A stretch of DNA of 14,004 bases from Candidatus Woesearchaeota archaeon (GTDB taxonomy: Archaea; Nanobdellota; Nanobdellia; Woesearchaeales; GCA-2687795), in NCBI GenBank assembly GCA_002687795.1, contig NZBG01000019.1, positions 1-14,004 on the forward strand, in the 5' to 3' direction. The translations under genes were made by a program, and so were the position numbers. The notes beneath the pieces were generated by a model. It was given only the letters and a program-made list of their open reading frames with translations, was not told where the DNA came from and ran no database searches. Shown here in pieces: positions 6,333 through 13,304 of this stretch; position 1 is the first letter of the stretch; the number at the start of each line of letters is the position of its first letter.

Positions 6333-7565
6333 ATGGGGTGGACTATAGATATTATCATCTTGGTATTCTTGTTATTCTTCTCAGCATTCTTTTCAGGCTC
6401 AGAGGTTGCCTTAATAAGCATCCCAAAGCAAAAAGTCGAATATATGCTCAAGAAAAAGATGTTTGGCGCTGAGTTTATAAAAAAACTTAAAGACAACCCC
6501 CAGAGGATGCTCGCAACAATCCTTATCGGCAATAACCTTGTCAATGTTGCTGCATCAGCAATGACAACCGCTATTATAATAGGCATCTTTGAAAACTATG
6601 CAGTGGCAATCGCAACAGGAATAATGACCTTTCTTATCCTGATATTTGGCGAAATAACTCCTAAATCAATAGCTGTCAGGAATAGCGAGTTGATATCTCA
6701 GATTTCAGCAGCGCCTATATGGTCTCTGAGCATACTGTTCACCCCATCTTTAACCCTGATTGATAAGTTCCTTAACAAATTCATGAAAATCACAGGCATA
6801 CCAGCCTCAGAGCAGGTAATAACTGAAGATGAGATAAAAGGTATAGTAAAAGATGCAGCAAAGGAAGGCTCAATAAGAAAGATTGAAAAGAATCTCATAA
6901 ACAATGTGTTTGAATTTGACAACACAAATGCCAATAAGATTCTCACGCCAAGAGCGGATATAGCAATGATAAGTTCGCAATCGCCAGTGCAAAAAGCAAT
7001 TAAGCTCAGCCGGACGAGAAACTATTCAAGGATACCAATATACGAGCATCATAAAGACAACATTGTGGGGATTGTTTACATTAAGGATATGATAAAATAC
7101 ATAGGAAACAGAAGCATTAAGGTTTCTAAGATCATGAAAAAGCCTTACTTTGTCCCTGAAACAAAGCGGATCAGCAGCCTGCTAAGGCAGTTCCAGAAAC
7201 GGGAAGAGCAGATGGCGGTTGTTATTGATGAGCATGGCTCGTTCACAGGCATAGTAACCCTTGAAGATGTGCTTGAGGAAATCGTGGGTGAGATCAAGGA
7301 CGAGACCGAAAAGCATGTTCCCAACATAAGAAAAATAAAAAAGAATGCCTGGATTGCTGAAGGAAGAACAGATATTGCTGAAGTTAACAAAAAGCTTAAC
7401 CTAAAGATAAAAAGCGACCATTACAGCACACTAAGCGGCTTTATCCTTCACCGCATTGGCAGGATTCCAAAGCAGGGATCTGAAATCAGCTATAAGAAGT
7501 TTAGGCTCAGGGTTGAAGAAAGGGAAGGGCATAGGATTTCTAAGGTTAGGGTTGAGAAGGTTTAA
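6333..7565 (+). CDS. CNNM/CorC (HlyC) family membrane protein with two CBS domains
   Basis: A 410-residue protein with the full family layout. An N-terminal DUF21/CNNM transmembrane domain (about 5-145) carries FFSGSEVALISIPK (19-32), RMLATILIGNNLVN and the GEITPKS motif (106-112). A CBS pair (about 203-320) includes RIPIYEHHKDNIVGIVYIKD and TGIVTLEDVLEEIVGEI. The C-terminal CorC/HlyC transporter-associated domain (about 335-408) has STLSGFILHRIGRIP. Family members act in the cell membrane in magnesium homeostasis as Mg2+/Na+ exporters or regulators, with the CBS pair sensing Mg-ATP. The TAA stop overlaps the stop of the convergent kinase-like gene. Confidence 0.92.
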   Translation: MGWTIDIIILVFLLFFSAFFSGSEVALISIPKQKVEYMLKKKMFGAEFIKKLKDNPQRMLATILIGNNLVNVAASAMTTAIIIGIFENYAVAIATGIMTFLILIFGEITPKSIAVRNSELISQISAAPIWSLSILFTPSLTLIDKFLNKFMKITGIPASEQVITEDEIKGIVKDAAKEGSIRKIEKNLINNVFEFDNTNANKILTPRADIAMISSQSPVQKAIKLSRTRNYSRIPIYEHHKDNIVGIVYIKDMIKYIGNRSIKVSKIMKKPYFVPETKRISSLLRQFQKREEQMAVVIDEHGSFTGIVTLEDVLEEIVGEIKDETEKHVPNIRKIKKNAWIAEGRTDIAEVNKKLNLKIKSDHYSTLSGFILHRIGRIPKQGSEISYKKFRLRVEEREGHRISKVRVEKV

Positions 7566-8392
7566 CCCTCCATGCTTAACAGCCTGCCTGCTCTTGTGTT
7601 TGTATAGAAATTGTTTCTTAGCACATTTAGAGTGAAGATTACTCCGGAATACCTTTCCTGGCTTATAGTATTTCTATAACTTAAATCCCCTTTAAGGTAT
7701 GTCTTTGCCAGTTCTTTTGATTTAGGCAGGCCAATCCCGGTTCCTTTTCTTTTCTGGGGACTTTCATCTGGTTCCTGGATCCTTATTGTTATGCATGGTT
7801 CATCAGGCTCTAAATTTATAGAAACTTCATGATATTTATCAATATTAGGCCTGTGCAAAGCCATCTCATGCGCTTCAATATCCGTTTCCTTTCCCAGAAG
7901 GCCTTCCGGCATAATTGTGCCTGAATTATCATATAACCTAAAACAGACATTTACTGGATTTTCTTTAACCGCCAGATAGGCCTCAGTGATACCCAACTGC
8001 TTTTTATTCCTCAAAATATTAAACCAAACCCTAAACAGGTGTGAGAACGCCTTTTGGCCCATCAAATAGTCTTTTCCTAACTGTTCCTTTATGTATTCTC
8101 CTGCTCCATTATTCTTATCATCAAACAAAAGTCTAAGCTCCCTGATTAGCTCGCTTAGCTTGTATTCTTTTTTGGGTATCTCAAGTCCTAAACCTTCATA
8201 ATCCCTTAATTCATCTATACAGCTATATGCAACCTGTTTTATTGCTGTTGTCTTGAACTGGCTTTTCAGCCTTTCAATATCCTGGCTGTTGGTTTCAATT
8301 TTCTCTTTTTGGGAGGGCGTATAACTTTCTGTATCAATCCTGAATTCCGATAACATCTCAGTCTCAGCTTCCAATATTTTATCCTGAACCAA
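7562..8392 (-). CDS. C-terminal kinase fragment: GHKL/HATPase_c domain
   Basis: A 276-residue open frame if translated from TTG at 8392; the coding frame continues upstream without a start codon to the TGA at 8500. The ATPase marks are an N-box-like FRVWFNILRNK, a G1-like YDNSGTIMPEG, and a clear G2 box KGTGIGLPKSKELAKTYL followed by GVIFTLNVL. These bind ATP in histidine kinases. The divergent N box leaves activity uncertain. From the TTG start the H box would be lost. Most likely this is not an independent gene but the rear part of the split kinase. Confidence 0.6.
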   Translation of the reverse strand: MVQDKILEAETEMLSEFRIDTESYTPSQKEKIETNSQDIERLKSQFKTTAIKQVAYSCIDELRDYEGLGLEIPKKEYKLSELIRELRLLFDDKNNGAGEYIKEQLGKDYLMGQKAFSHLFRVWFNILRNKKQLGITEAYLAVKENPVNVCFRLYDNSGTIMPEGLLGKETDIEAHEMALHRPNIDKYHEVSINLEPDEPCITIRIQEPDESPQKRKGTGIGLPKSKELAKTYLKGDLSYRNTISQERYSGVIFTLNVLRNNFYTNTRAGRLLSMEG

Positions 8393-8497
8393 ACTTCCAA
8401 TTGCATTCTGGCCGTTTGTCAGTAAATTCCCTAAATCATGCTTAACTCCTCTTAATAAATTCCATAATCTGGACTGGCTTAGAGCCTGTTTCCTGTA

Positions 8498-8770
8498 TCA
8501 TAATATTTCATCAGTTTCCTGCGACCCATCCCCAAAATAGTCAGCTCCTACTTTGCTTAACTCGTTCTGGATTCTATATTCCAGGGACCTTAAACCCTCA
8601 ATTTTCTGAAATGTTGAGAGCAGCATATCGTCTATAGATGCAAGATCAGAAGGGTCTAACTTTTCTATTATTTCGCTTATATCCAGAGATGCCTTTAGAT
8701 AATCTCTTAGATATTTCTTTATAGGCGCATCAAGTAAATCTCTGTATTCATCTAAAGATTTTTCTTCCAT
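8498..8770 (-). CDS. N-terminal fragment of the split kinase-like gene
   Basis: A 90-residue product from the ATG at 8770 to the TGA at 8498. It is acidic and helical (MEEKSLDEYRDLL..., then a Leu-rich region SDLASIDDMLLS), with no known sensor motif. It has the promoter (TATA-like box at 8791-8800) and is likely expressed. If the TGA is real, the cell makes only this piece, without catalytic domains. Confidence 0.55.
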   Translation of the reverse strand: MEEKSLDEYRDLLDAPIKKYLRDYLKASLDISEIIEKLDPSDLASIDDMLLSTFQKIEGLRSLEYRIQNELSKVGADYFGDGSQETDEIL

Positions 8771-8790
8771 ATCAGGATATAAGGCTTTGT

Positions 8791-8800
8791 TATTTATAAA
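8791..8800 (-). promoter_or_regulatory. TATA-like box for the kinase-like gene
   Basis: On the minus strand tttataaata is centred about 26 nt before the ATG at 8770. The 56-nt gap to the map stop codon holds this box and no other clear signal. Confidence 0.5.
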
Positions 8801-8826
8801 TGTTATTCTCTTTTAGTGGTATTTAA

Positions 8827-9711
8827 TCAAGAAATCTCAGTCAAAACCTTTACCTTATCATCAACCAACAAACTATGCTCAGCCTGGCTCACAAGCCCAT
8901 TACTCTTCTCAACCAATGGAGGATACTCTTTCAATATACCCAGCTTCTTAAACTGACTCAATGCAAGATTAACTTTTGCCAACGAAAACTGTTCAGAAAG
9001 CCATCTCTTAGCAAAAGGCAAACCATTAAACTTATCAATCCTGTTAAGGATCTGCCTTACAAACTCTATCCTCACAGATCTTGCTTCAGTTATTGAAAAC
9101 ACATCAGGCAGACCTTTCTCATGTATTAATCCTATTCCGTTTGTTGCAAACGGCTCAATAGCAATTGCCTGGCCTTTTTCTAACTGTGTCTCATCCTTTG
9201 TATCAAAATTAGGCACTGTTGGAGGGCAATGTATATTATACTCATCCAATCCATGCCCTGAAAGGTTTCTCACAGGCTTAAACCCATAACTCTCGATGGT
9301 TTCTCCTATGGTTTTGCCTATTTCACTTAAAGTAGTTCCAACCTGGATAACCTTTATTGCATTATCCAAAGCTTTCCTTGAAGCCTCAACAAGCTCTTTA
9401 TTCTTCTCTGACAAATCAACAGTGCATGCATTATCTCCAATAAAGCCATCAACATGAACACCAACATCCAAGGAAACCAGTTGATCAGAAAAAACTGTTT
9501 TATCATCAGGCTCTGCGCAATAATGCGCTGCAATATCATTCATTGAAATCTGCACAGGGAATGCTGGCTTTGCATTTAACTCAAAGATTTTAGCTTCAAC
9601 CTTTTTAGTTACATCTAATAAAGAAGCATCCTTCTTGATTAAAGATTTGCCATATTCTAAGACTTCTCTTGCAATCTGGCCAGCTTTTTCATAGTTTTGG
9701 AGGTTTTCCAT
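8827..9711 (-). CDS. map: Type II methionine aminopeptidase
   Basis: A 294-residue cytosolic enzyme that removes the initiator methionine from new proteins. All five metal ligands are in place: D82 and D93 in SLDVGVHVDGFIGDNACTVD, H153 in LSGHGLDEYNIH, E186 in IAIEPFAT and E278 in SQAEHS. H63 in IAAHY corresponds to the conserved substrate-contacting His. The insertion between about residues 195 and 270 (winged-helix-like) marks the archaeal/eukaryal type II enzyme, and the length fits the archaeal form, which lacks the eukaryotic N-terminal extension. The start ATG has a TATA box at leaderless distance. The stop is TGA. Confidence 0.95.
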   Translation of the reverse strand: MENLQNYEKAGQIAREVLEYGKSLIKKDASLLDVTKKVEAKIFELNAKPAFPVQISMNDIAAHYCAEPDDKTVFSDQLVSLDVGVHVDGFIGDNACTVDLSEKNKELVEASRKALDNAIKVIQVGTTLSEIGKTIGETIESYGFKPVRNLSGHGLDEYNIHCPPTVPNFDTKDETQLEKGQAIAIEPFATNGIGLIHEKGLPDVFSITEARSVRIEFVRQILNRIDKFNGLPFAKRWLSEQFSLAKVNLALSQFKKLGILKEYPPLVEKSNGLVSQAEHSLLVDDKVKVLTEIS

Positions 9712-9732
9712 TAACTATTTAGAATTCTGAGA

Positions 9733-9742
9733 ATATTTAAAT
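9733..9742 (-). promoter_or_regulatory. TATA-like box for map
   Basis: On the minus strand atttaaatat is centred 26-27 nt before the ATG at 9711. One of the clearest promoters in the window; it lies in the 58-nt gap after spt5. Confidence 0.55.
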
Positions 9743-9769
9743 AATTTGTTATAATTACCAAAGAAAAAC

Positions 9770-10303
9770 CTATCTCTCATTCCCGGCTTCTTCCTCATCC
9801 TCATCATCTTCTCTCCTGATAACCTTCACAGAATCAAGCTTAACAGTGATAGGGATAGGAACAGCCGCTTCCAATAACTCAACAACAACATCTCCCTTTG
9901 TCTGGTCAATCCTTGTAACCTTTGCATTCTCTCTCTTGAAAGGACCTGAAATAATCTCAACAATATCGTTCTTCCTTATATTAACTTCCATCTTAACCTG
10001 CTCAAGCATATGCTCAATCTCTTTATAATCAATCTCTTTAGTCAGAACTCCTCTTGCATAAGGAACATTAAAAGCAGCCTGCTCAGCATCCTGTAATGCA
10101 GCAGCCTCAATAAAGATATATCCTCTCATGCCATGCGGCCTTATGATAGAAAAGACATTAAGGCCCTTCTTAACAGCATTAGAGCTAACAAAATCCATGA
10201 CCTGGTCTTCCCTGTTAGCAGTGGTTCTCAACGCAAATATATGCTGCGTTTTTTCTCCTGCTTCTTCAGTTTTCTTTTCTTCAGTCTTTTTCTCTTCTGC
10301 CAT
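9770..10303 (-). CDS. spt5: Transcription elongation factor Spt5 (NusG-like)
   Basis: A 177-residue archaeal Spt5. After a charged, low-complexity N-terminal extension (EEKKTEEKKTEE, 3-14) comes the NGN domain (about 21-103, with IFALRTTANREDQV and RGYIFIEA), which binds the RNA polymerase clamp together with Spt4. The KOW domain follows (about 108-163, NDIVEIISGPFKRENAKV). An acidic tail (EDDEDEEEAGNER) ends the protein. Both end extensions are unusual for archaeal Spt5, which normally is little more than NGN-KOW. It lies 18 nt after secE, the classical archaeal pairing, but the ribosomal protein genes (L11, L1, L10) that often follow are absent. Confidence 0.93.
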   Translation of the reverse strand: MAEEKKTEEKKTEEAGEKTQHIFALRTTANREDQVMDFVSSNAVKKGLNVFSIIRPHGMRGYIFIEAAALQDAEQAAFNVPYARGVLTKEIDYKEIEHMLEQVKMEVNIRKNDIVEIISGPFKRENAKVTRIDQTKGDVVVELLEAAVPIPITVKLDSVKVIRREDDEDEEEAGNER

Positions 10304-10321
10304 TTTTAGTATACCTATCTG

Positions 10322-10513
10322 CTAAAAAAATAACTGCTTTACCATCTGCACTATAAACCCTATCAGCCCTATAATAATCATCCCTAAACCGCTCACCTTA
10401 ACAATAGTCTTAAACTCCAGATTAGAGGGTTTCTTAGTAACCTTTAAAACTCTTTTGCATTCTATAACAAATCTCTTAAGCTTAAAAAACAAATTTGGCT
10501 TCTCTTCATCCAT
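10322..10513 (-). CDS. secE: SecE / Sec61-gamma preprotein translocase subunit
   Basis: A 63-residue protein with an amphipathic N-terminal helix (FFKLKRFVIECKRVLKVTKKP, about 9-29) and one transmembrane helix (about 40-60, GLGMIIIGLIGFIVQMVK). The KRVLKxxKKP motif and the size are typical of archaeal SecE, which clamps SecY in the membrane. Too small for many gene finders but clear by pattern and by its place directly before spt5. A TATA-like box lies 30 nt before its ATG. Confidence 0.9.
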   Translation of the reverse strand: MDEEKPNLFFKLKRFVIECKRVLKVTKKPSNLEFKTIVKVSGLGMIIIGLIGFIVQMVKQLFF

Positions 10514-10538
10514 TTTTAACCCTATAATTGCTTAATCC

Positions 10539-10547
10539 CTTAAAAAC
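10539..10547 (-). promoter_or_regulatory. TATA-like box for secE-spt5
   Basis: On the minus strand gtttttaag is centred about 30 nt before the secE ATG at 10513. It sits at the edge of the 34-nt gap after the PAC2 gene. Confidence 0.35.
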
Positions 10548-11342
10548 TTAACCTATATAATCTACTTCAGTTCCAAGCTTGCCTTTCAGCTTCTTAATAG
10601 CAGTCTGCTTTGAAACATCGCTGATATCCTTAGATCTCTTAAGCAGGTCAGACTCTAACTGGTCAATCTCCTTATCAATATCCTTTAGATTAATCCCAAG
10701 CTCAAACCTTTTTTCAAGTATCTTCAATATCTCCCTTGCGCCCTTAACCCCTAAATACATAGGATGCCCATATGTCTCAGCCAGGAAAGATATAGCCCCG
10801 ATCTTCCTCTTATCAGCAAGGCCAAGCAAAAGGCCTGTTACCCCCACAATCGGGCCGACAACGCCATAAAGGTTCTCATTAAAGCTTGCCAGCTTCTTAT
10901 ACTTCTTAACAATCTTTGAGTTATTTGCAGTGGCATACACCTTAGGCTTCTTAGGTATCTGCCCTAAGCCAATACCCCCCAAAGTAACAATCTCCTTGCA
11001 CTTAAAAGACTCAACAATATCCAGTATTTTCTCTGAAAAGTCATAAGAGCTAACCTCATCAGTAGGCTGCACATCCCCTGTCAGCAATAAAAGGTCATTC
11101 TTAGCTGCCTTAATGTAATACAGCTTGATAGATGGCAGCTCCACAAGATTTTCCTCATTAACAAACACTGAATGCGGCATTGTATATGAAAAAAACTCGC
11201 ACAATTCCTTAGCTTCCAGCTTTTCTATGATAAAATCTACTGCAACCTTGCCAACATTTCCAATGCCCGGCAATCCTTCTATGAAAATAGGGTTCCTCAA
11301 TACAGGATTTTCCATAAGTTGGTTTATTTTCCAAGCACTCAT
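10548..11342 (-). CDS. PAC2-family protein (proteasome assembly chaperone-like)
   Basis: A 264-residue PAC2 domain protein starting MSAWKINQL. The signature IFIEGLPGIGNVGK is at about 19-32, followed by TGDVQP, TLGGIGLGQIPKKPKVYATA and GVTGLLLGLAD, all typical of archaeal PAC2 proteins. The C-terminal end (about 215-264) is a charged, coiled-coil-like helix. Family members are related to eukaryotic proteasome assembly chaperones, but the archaeal role is not established. I prefer the ATG at 11342 over the in-frame ATG at 11366. A strong TATA box at 11368-11374 lies 29 nt before 11342 and directly abuts 11366. Nop10-PAC2 is a common archaeal gene neighbourhood. Confidence 0.88.
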   Translation of the reverse strand: MSAWKINQLMENPVLRNPIFIEGLPGIGNVGKVAVDFIIEKLEAKELCEFFSYTMPHSVFVNEENLVELPSIKLYYIKAAKNDLLLLTGDVQPTDEVSSYDFSEKILDIVESFKCKEIVTLGGIGLGQIPKKPKVYATANNSKIVKKYKKLASFNENLYGVVGPIVGVTGLLLGLADKRKIGAISFLAETYGHPMYLGVKGAREILKILEKRFELGINLKDIDKEIDQLESDLLKRSKDISDVSKQTAIKKLKGKLGTEVDYIG

Positions 11343-11367
11343 TTTATCTTCAAATGCACTACTCATT

Positions 11368-11374
11368 TATATAT
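11368..11374 (-). promoter_or_regulatory. TATA box deciding the PAC2 start
   Basis: On the minus strand catatataaa holds a near-ideal TATA box, centred 29 nt before the ATG at 11342. It lies only about 5 nt before the alternative ATG at 11366. It suggests PAC2 can be transcribed separately from the nop10 operon. Confidence 0.5.
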
Positions 11375-11388
11375 GTTTTGACGCAAAC

Positions 11389-11568
11389 TCACAATAACCC
11401 TTTATCCTTTAAATCCTTCTGCTTACCCGCTCTCCTATATTTCCCATACTTATCCTCAGGAGAGAATTTAGCCGGTATAATATTAACAGCTTTGCCCTTG
11501 CAATCAGGGCATTTCCCTTTCATTGTATATGTTCCGCAGTTCTGGCACTTTAGGATTTTCTTAGCCAT
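11389..11568 (-). CDS. nop10: Nop10, H/ACA ribonucleoprotein subunit
   Basis: A 59-residue protein that supports rRNA pseudouridylation together with Cbf5, L7Ae and Gar1. An N-terminal zinc ribbon with C8, C11 (KCQNCGTYTMK) and C20, C23 (KCPDC) is followed by the hallmark segment PAKFSPEDKYGKYRR (32-46). The length is normal for archaea. An ATG further upstream in the same frame would overlap dnaJ by about 130 nt, so the start at 11568 (MAKKILKC) is chosen; it follows the dnaJ stop by 4 nt. The stop is TGA. Confidence 0.95.
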   Translation of the reverse strand: MAKKILKCQNCGTYTMKGKCPDCKGKAVNIIPAKFSPEDKYGKYRRAGKQKDLKDKGLL

Positions 11569-11572
11569 TTTA

Positions 11573-12670
11573 TTAAAATAACTTAAACCCGCCTTTCTTC
11601 TTATTATCCTTATCAAACTCCTTAAGCAGCTGTTTTTGTTTCTTTGACAGCTTCTCAGGCACTTTAACAATGACCTTAACATTCTCTGAGCCATTTCCAT
11701 AGCCCTGGAGATGAGGTATGCCCTTGCCTTTCATCCTGAAGATTGTGCTTGTCTGCGTTCCTGCGGGGATATTTAACTTAGCCTTGCCGTCAAGGGTCGG
11801 AACCTCTATCTCTGTCCCCAAAGCAGCCTGAGCAAAGCTGATAGGAACCTCAACATTGATATCATCCTCCTCTCTCTCAAAAACCTCATGCTCCTTTATA
11901 TGCAGAACAATATACAGGTCTCCGCTGGGAGCGCCCTTCTCTCCGGCCTCGCCTTCACTAGTTATTCTCAGCTTTGTCCCGTTATCAGCGCCTTCCGGTA
12001 TTTCCACTTCAATCTTCCTTGTAGCCTTAACCAGTCCTGTGCCATCGCACTCAGCGCAGGTTTCCTTGATATACTTGCCATCGCCATGGCACTTTGAGCA
12101 GGCGCCTGTCTGCTGTATCATGCCAAACGGCGTCCTTGTTGTCCTTCTCATATAACCGCTGCCATTGCACTCAGGGCATGTTACAACATCAGAACTTGAC
12201 TTAGCGCCAGTTCCCTTGCACTTCCTGCAATGTTCCAGTCTTGGTATATTAATATTCTTAGTAGCGCCAAAAGCTGCATCTTCTAATGTTATCTCCATAT
12301 CATACCTTAAATCAGCGCCAGGCATTGGTCCTCTTCTTCTCCTCCTGCCTCCGCTGAAAAACTGGTCAAAAATATCTCCAAAATCAAAACCGCTGAAATC
12401 AAAGCCTCCAGACCCAAAATCCCTTGCATCAAACCCTCCTGCTCCGCCAAACTTATCAGCAGTGGTTCCAAACCTGTCATACTGTTCTTTCTTCTGGCTG
12501 TCACCCAGCACAGAAGCAGCCTCATTCACTTCCTTGAACTTATCAGCAGCATCAGGCTCCTTATTAATATCAGGATGAAACTTCTTAGCCAGCTTCTTAT
12601 AGGCTTTCTTAATATCTTCCTTAGAAGCATCCTTATCGATTCCTAATATTTTGTAGTAGTCCTTTTCCAT
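11573..12670 (-). CDS. dnaJ: Class I DnaJ / Hsp40 chaperone
   Basis: A 365-residue type I J-protein with all regions in order: J domain (about 4-68) with HPD at 32-34, a Gly/Phe-rich linker (75-107), an Arg-rich patch (109-113), and a zinc region with four CxxCxGxG-type repeats. Their Cys pairs are 148/151, 165/168, 191/194 and 205/208; the third reads CSKCHGDG. The C-terminal substrate-binding domains follow (about 215-345). DnaJ delivers clients to DnaK and stimulates its ATPase. DnaK and GrpE are not in this window. The gene begins 1 nt after the HD gene ends, so it is probably in one operon with it. Archaeal dnaJ is generally considered acquired from bacteria. Confidence 0.95.
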   Translation of the reverse strand: MEKDYYKILGIDKDASKEDIKKAYKKLAKKFHPDINKEPDAADKFKEVNEAASVLGDSQKKEQYDRFGTTADKFGGAGGFDARDFGSGGFDFSGFDFGDIFDQFFSGGRRRRRGPMPGADLRYDMEITLEDAAFGATKNINIPRLEHCRKCKGTGAKSSSDVVTCPECNGSGYMRRTTRTPFGMIQQTGACSKCHGDGKYIKETCAECDGTGLVKATRKIEVEIPEGADNGTKLRITSEGEAGEKGAPSGDLYIVLHIKEHEVFEREEDDINVEVPISFAQAALGTEIEVPTLDGKAKLNIPAGTQTSTIFRMKGKGIPHLQGYGNGSENVKVIVKVPEKLSKKQKQLLKEFDKDNKKKGGFKLF

Positions 12671-12671
12671 T

Positions 12672-13304
12672 TTAATTTAGCGCGTTTAATGAATTTGGTT
12701 CCAATCCTATTTTATTAAATATTTCTTTTTCCAACGCAAATATCTGTTTCTCTTCCTGCTCACGTTTATTTGAAGCCTTACTAAGCAGATGCGCGTTTCT
12801 TTTTCTTCCGTCTTCAAACCGTTCTTTTAAGGATACTATTTTGTCATGCTTTACTCTTTTATCAGCATAAAATACCAGTTTTTGTTCCCATGTTTCAGGT
12901 TTATGGTCTTTATTTAGGATATACCTAAAGCGATGCCTTTTTATGACAAGAGCAAGTTCTGGGTATTCTTCAATAAGAATATCATGACAGGAATCAGCAT
13001 GATGCTTTCCAATAAACTTTTTTCTTATCTTTTTCATTTCAATAAACTCATCATCTGTTATGTCTAATCCATTCTTCTTAAAATTGCTCTTATCAAACTC
13101 AACAATATCGCAAATCCTCACAAGGTCATGCAATAATGAAGCCCCTTCAACCAATTCAATATTAACATCTGCTCCTTTTTCCTTTAATTTCTCTGCAAGG
13201 AACACAGCAACCTTAGCAACTTTCTCACAATGAGCAACCACGTTCTCAGGAACATGATACTCCTTTAACAGCTCAAAACATTCCTCTCTTGTTGGCAGGT
13301 TCAT
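12672..13304 (-). CDS. HD-domain phosphohydrolase
   Basis: A 210-residue protein with an HD metal-binding domain: H25 in VVAHCEKV, H59-D60 in SLLHDL, H101/H102 in GKHHADSC, and D148 in FYADKRVKHDKIVS. This is the layout of HDIG/YqeK-like small phosphohydrolases, which act on nucleotides or nucleotide derivatives. The substrate here is unknown. A charged helical tail (about 160-200) is rich in Lys, Arg and Glu. The ATG overlaps the flavoprotein stop (ATGA), indicating translational coupling, and dnaJ follows after 1 nt. Confidence 0.82.
   Translation of the reverse strand: MNLPTREECFELLKEYHVPENVVAHCEKVAKVAVFLAEKLKEKGADVNIELVEGASLLHDLVRICDIVEFDKSNFKKNGLDITDDEFIEMKKIRKKFIGKHHADSCHDILIEEYPELALVIKRHRFRYILNKDHKPETWEQKLVFYADKRVKHDKIVSLKERFEDGRKRNAHLLSKASNKREQEEKQIFALEKEIFNKIGLEPNSLNALN

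Larger units (their letters stand above)
7562..8770 (-). pseudogene. Histidine-kinase-like gene split by an in-frame TGA
   Basis: Read through one TGA at 8498-8500, this region is one continuous 402-residue frame. It has a helical N-terminal region (1-90), then a phospho-acceptor H box KHDLGNLL (His111, codon at 8438-8440), then a GHKL ATPase domain to the end. The H box lies after the TGA but before the first usable start codon (TTG, 8392), so neither half alone makes a complete kinase. TGA is a normal final stop in neighbouring genes (map, nop10, flavoprotein), which argues against recoding. No membrane or sensor domain is seen, so the protein would have been soluble. Simplest reading: a nonsense mutation or a sequence error. 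A TATA-like box supports transcription from 8770. Confidence 0.7.

Noticed and set aside
8498..8500. Selenocysteine or stop reassignment at the TGA of the kinase-like gene
   Set aside because: TGA ends map, nop10 and the flavoprotein gene normally. No cysteine/selenocysteine context is expected between a helical region and an H box, and no stem-loop typical of a SECIS element was seen.
12165..12578. A 137-codon + strand frame
   Set aside because: It lies fully antisense to dnaJ in its Gly/Cys-rich region. It is Ser/Pro/Leu-rich and shows no family pattern, so it is a shadow.
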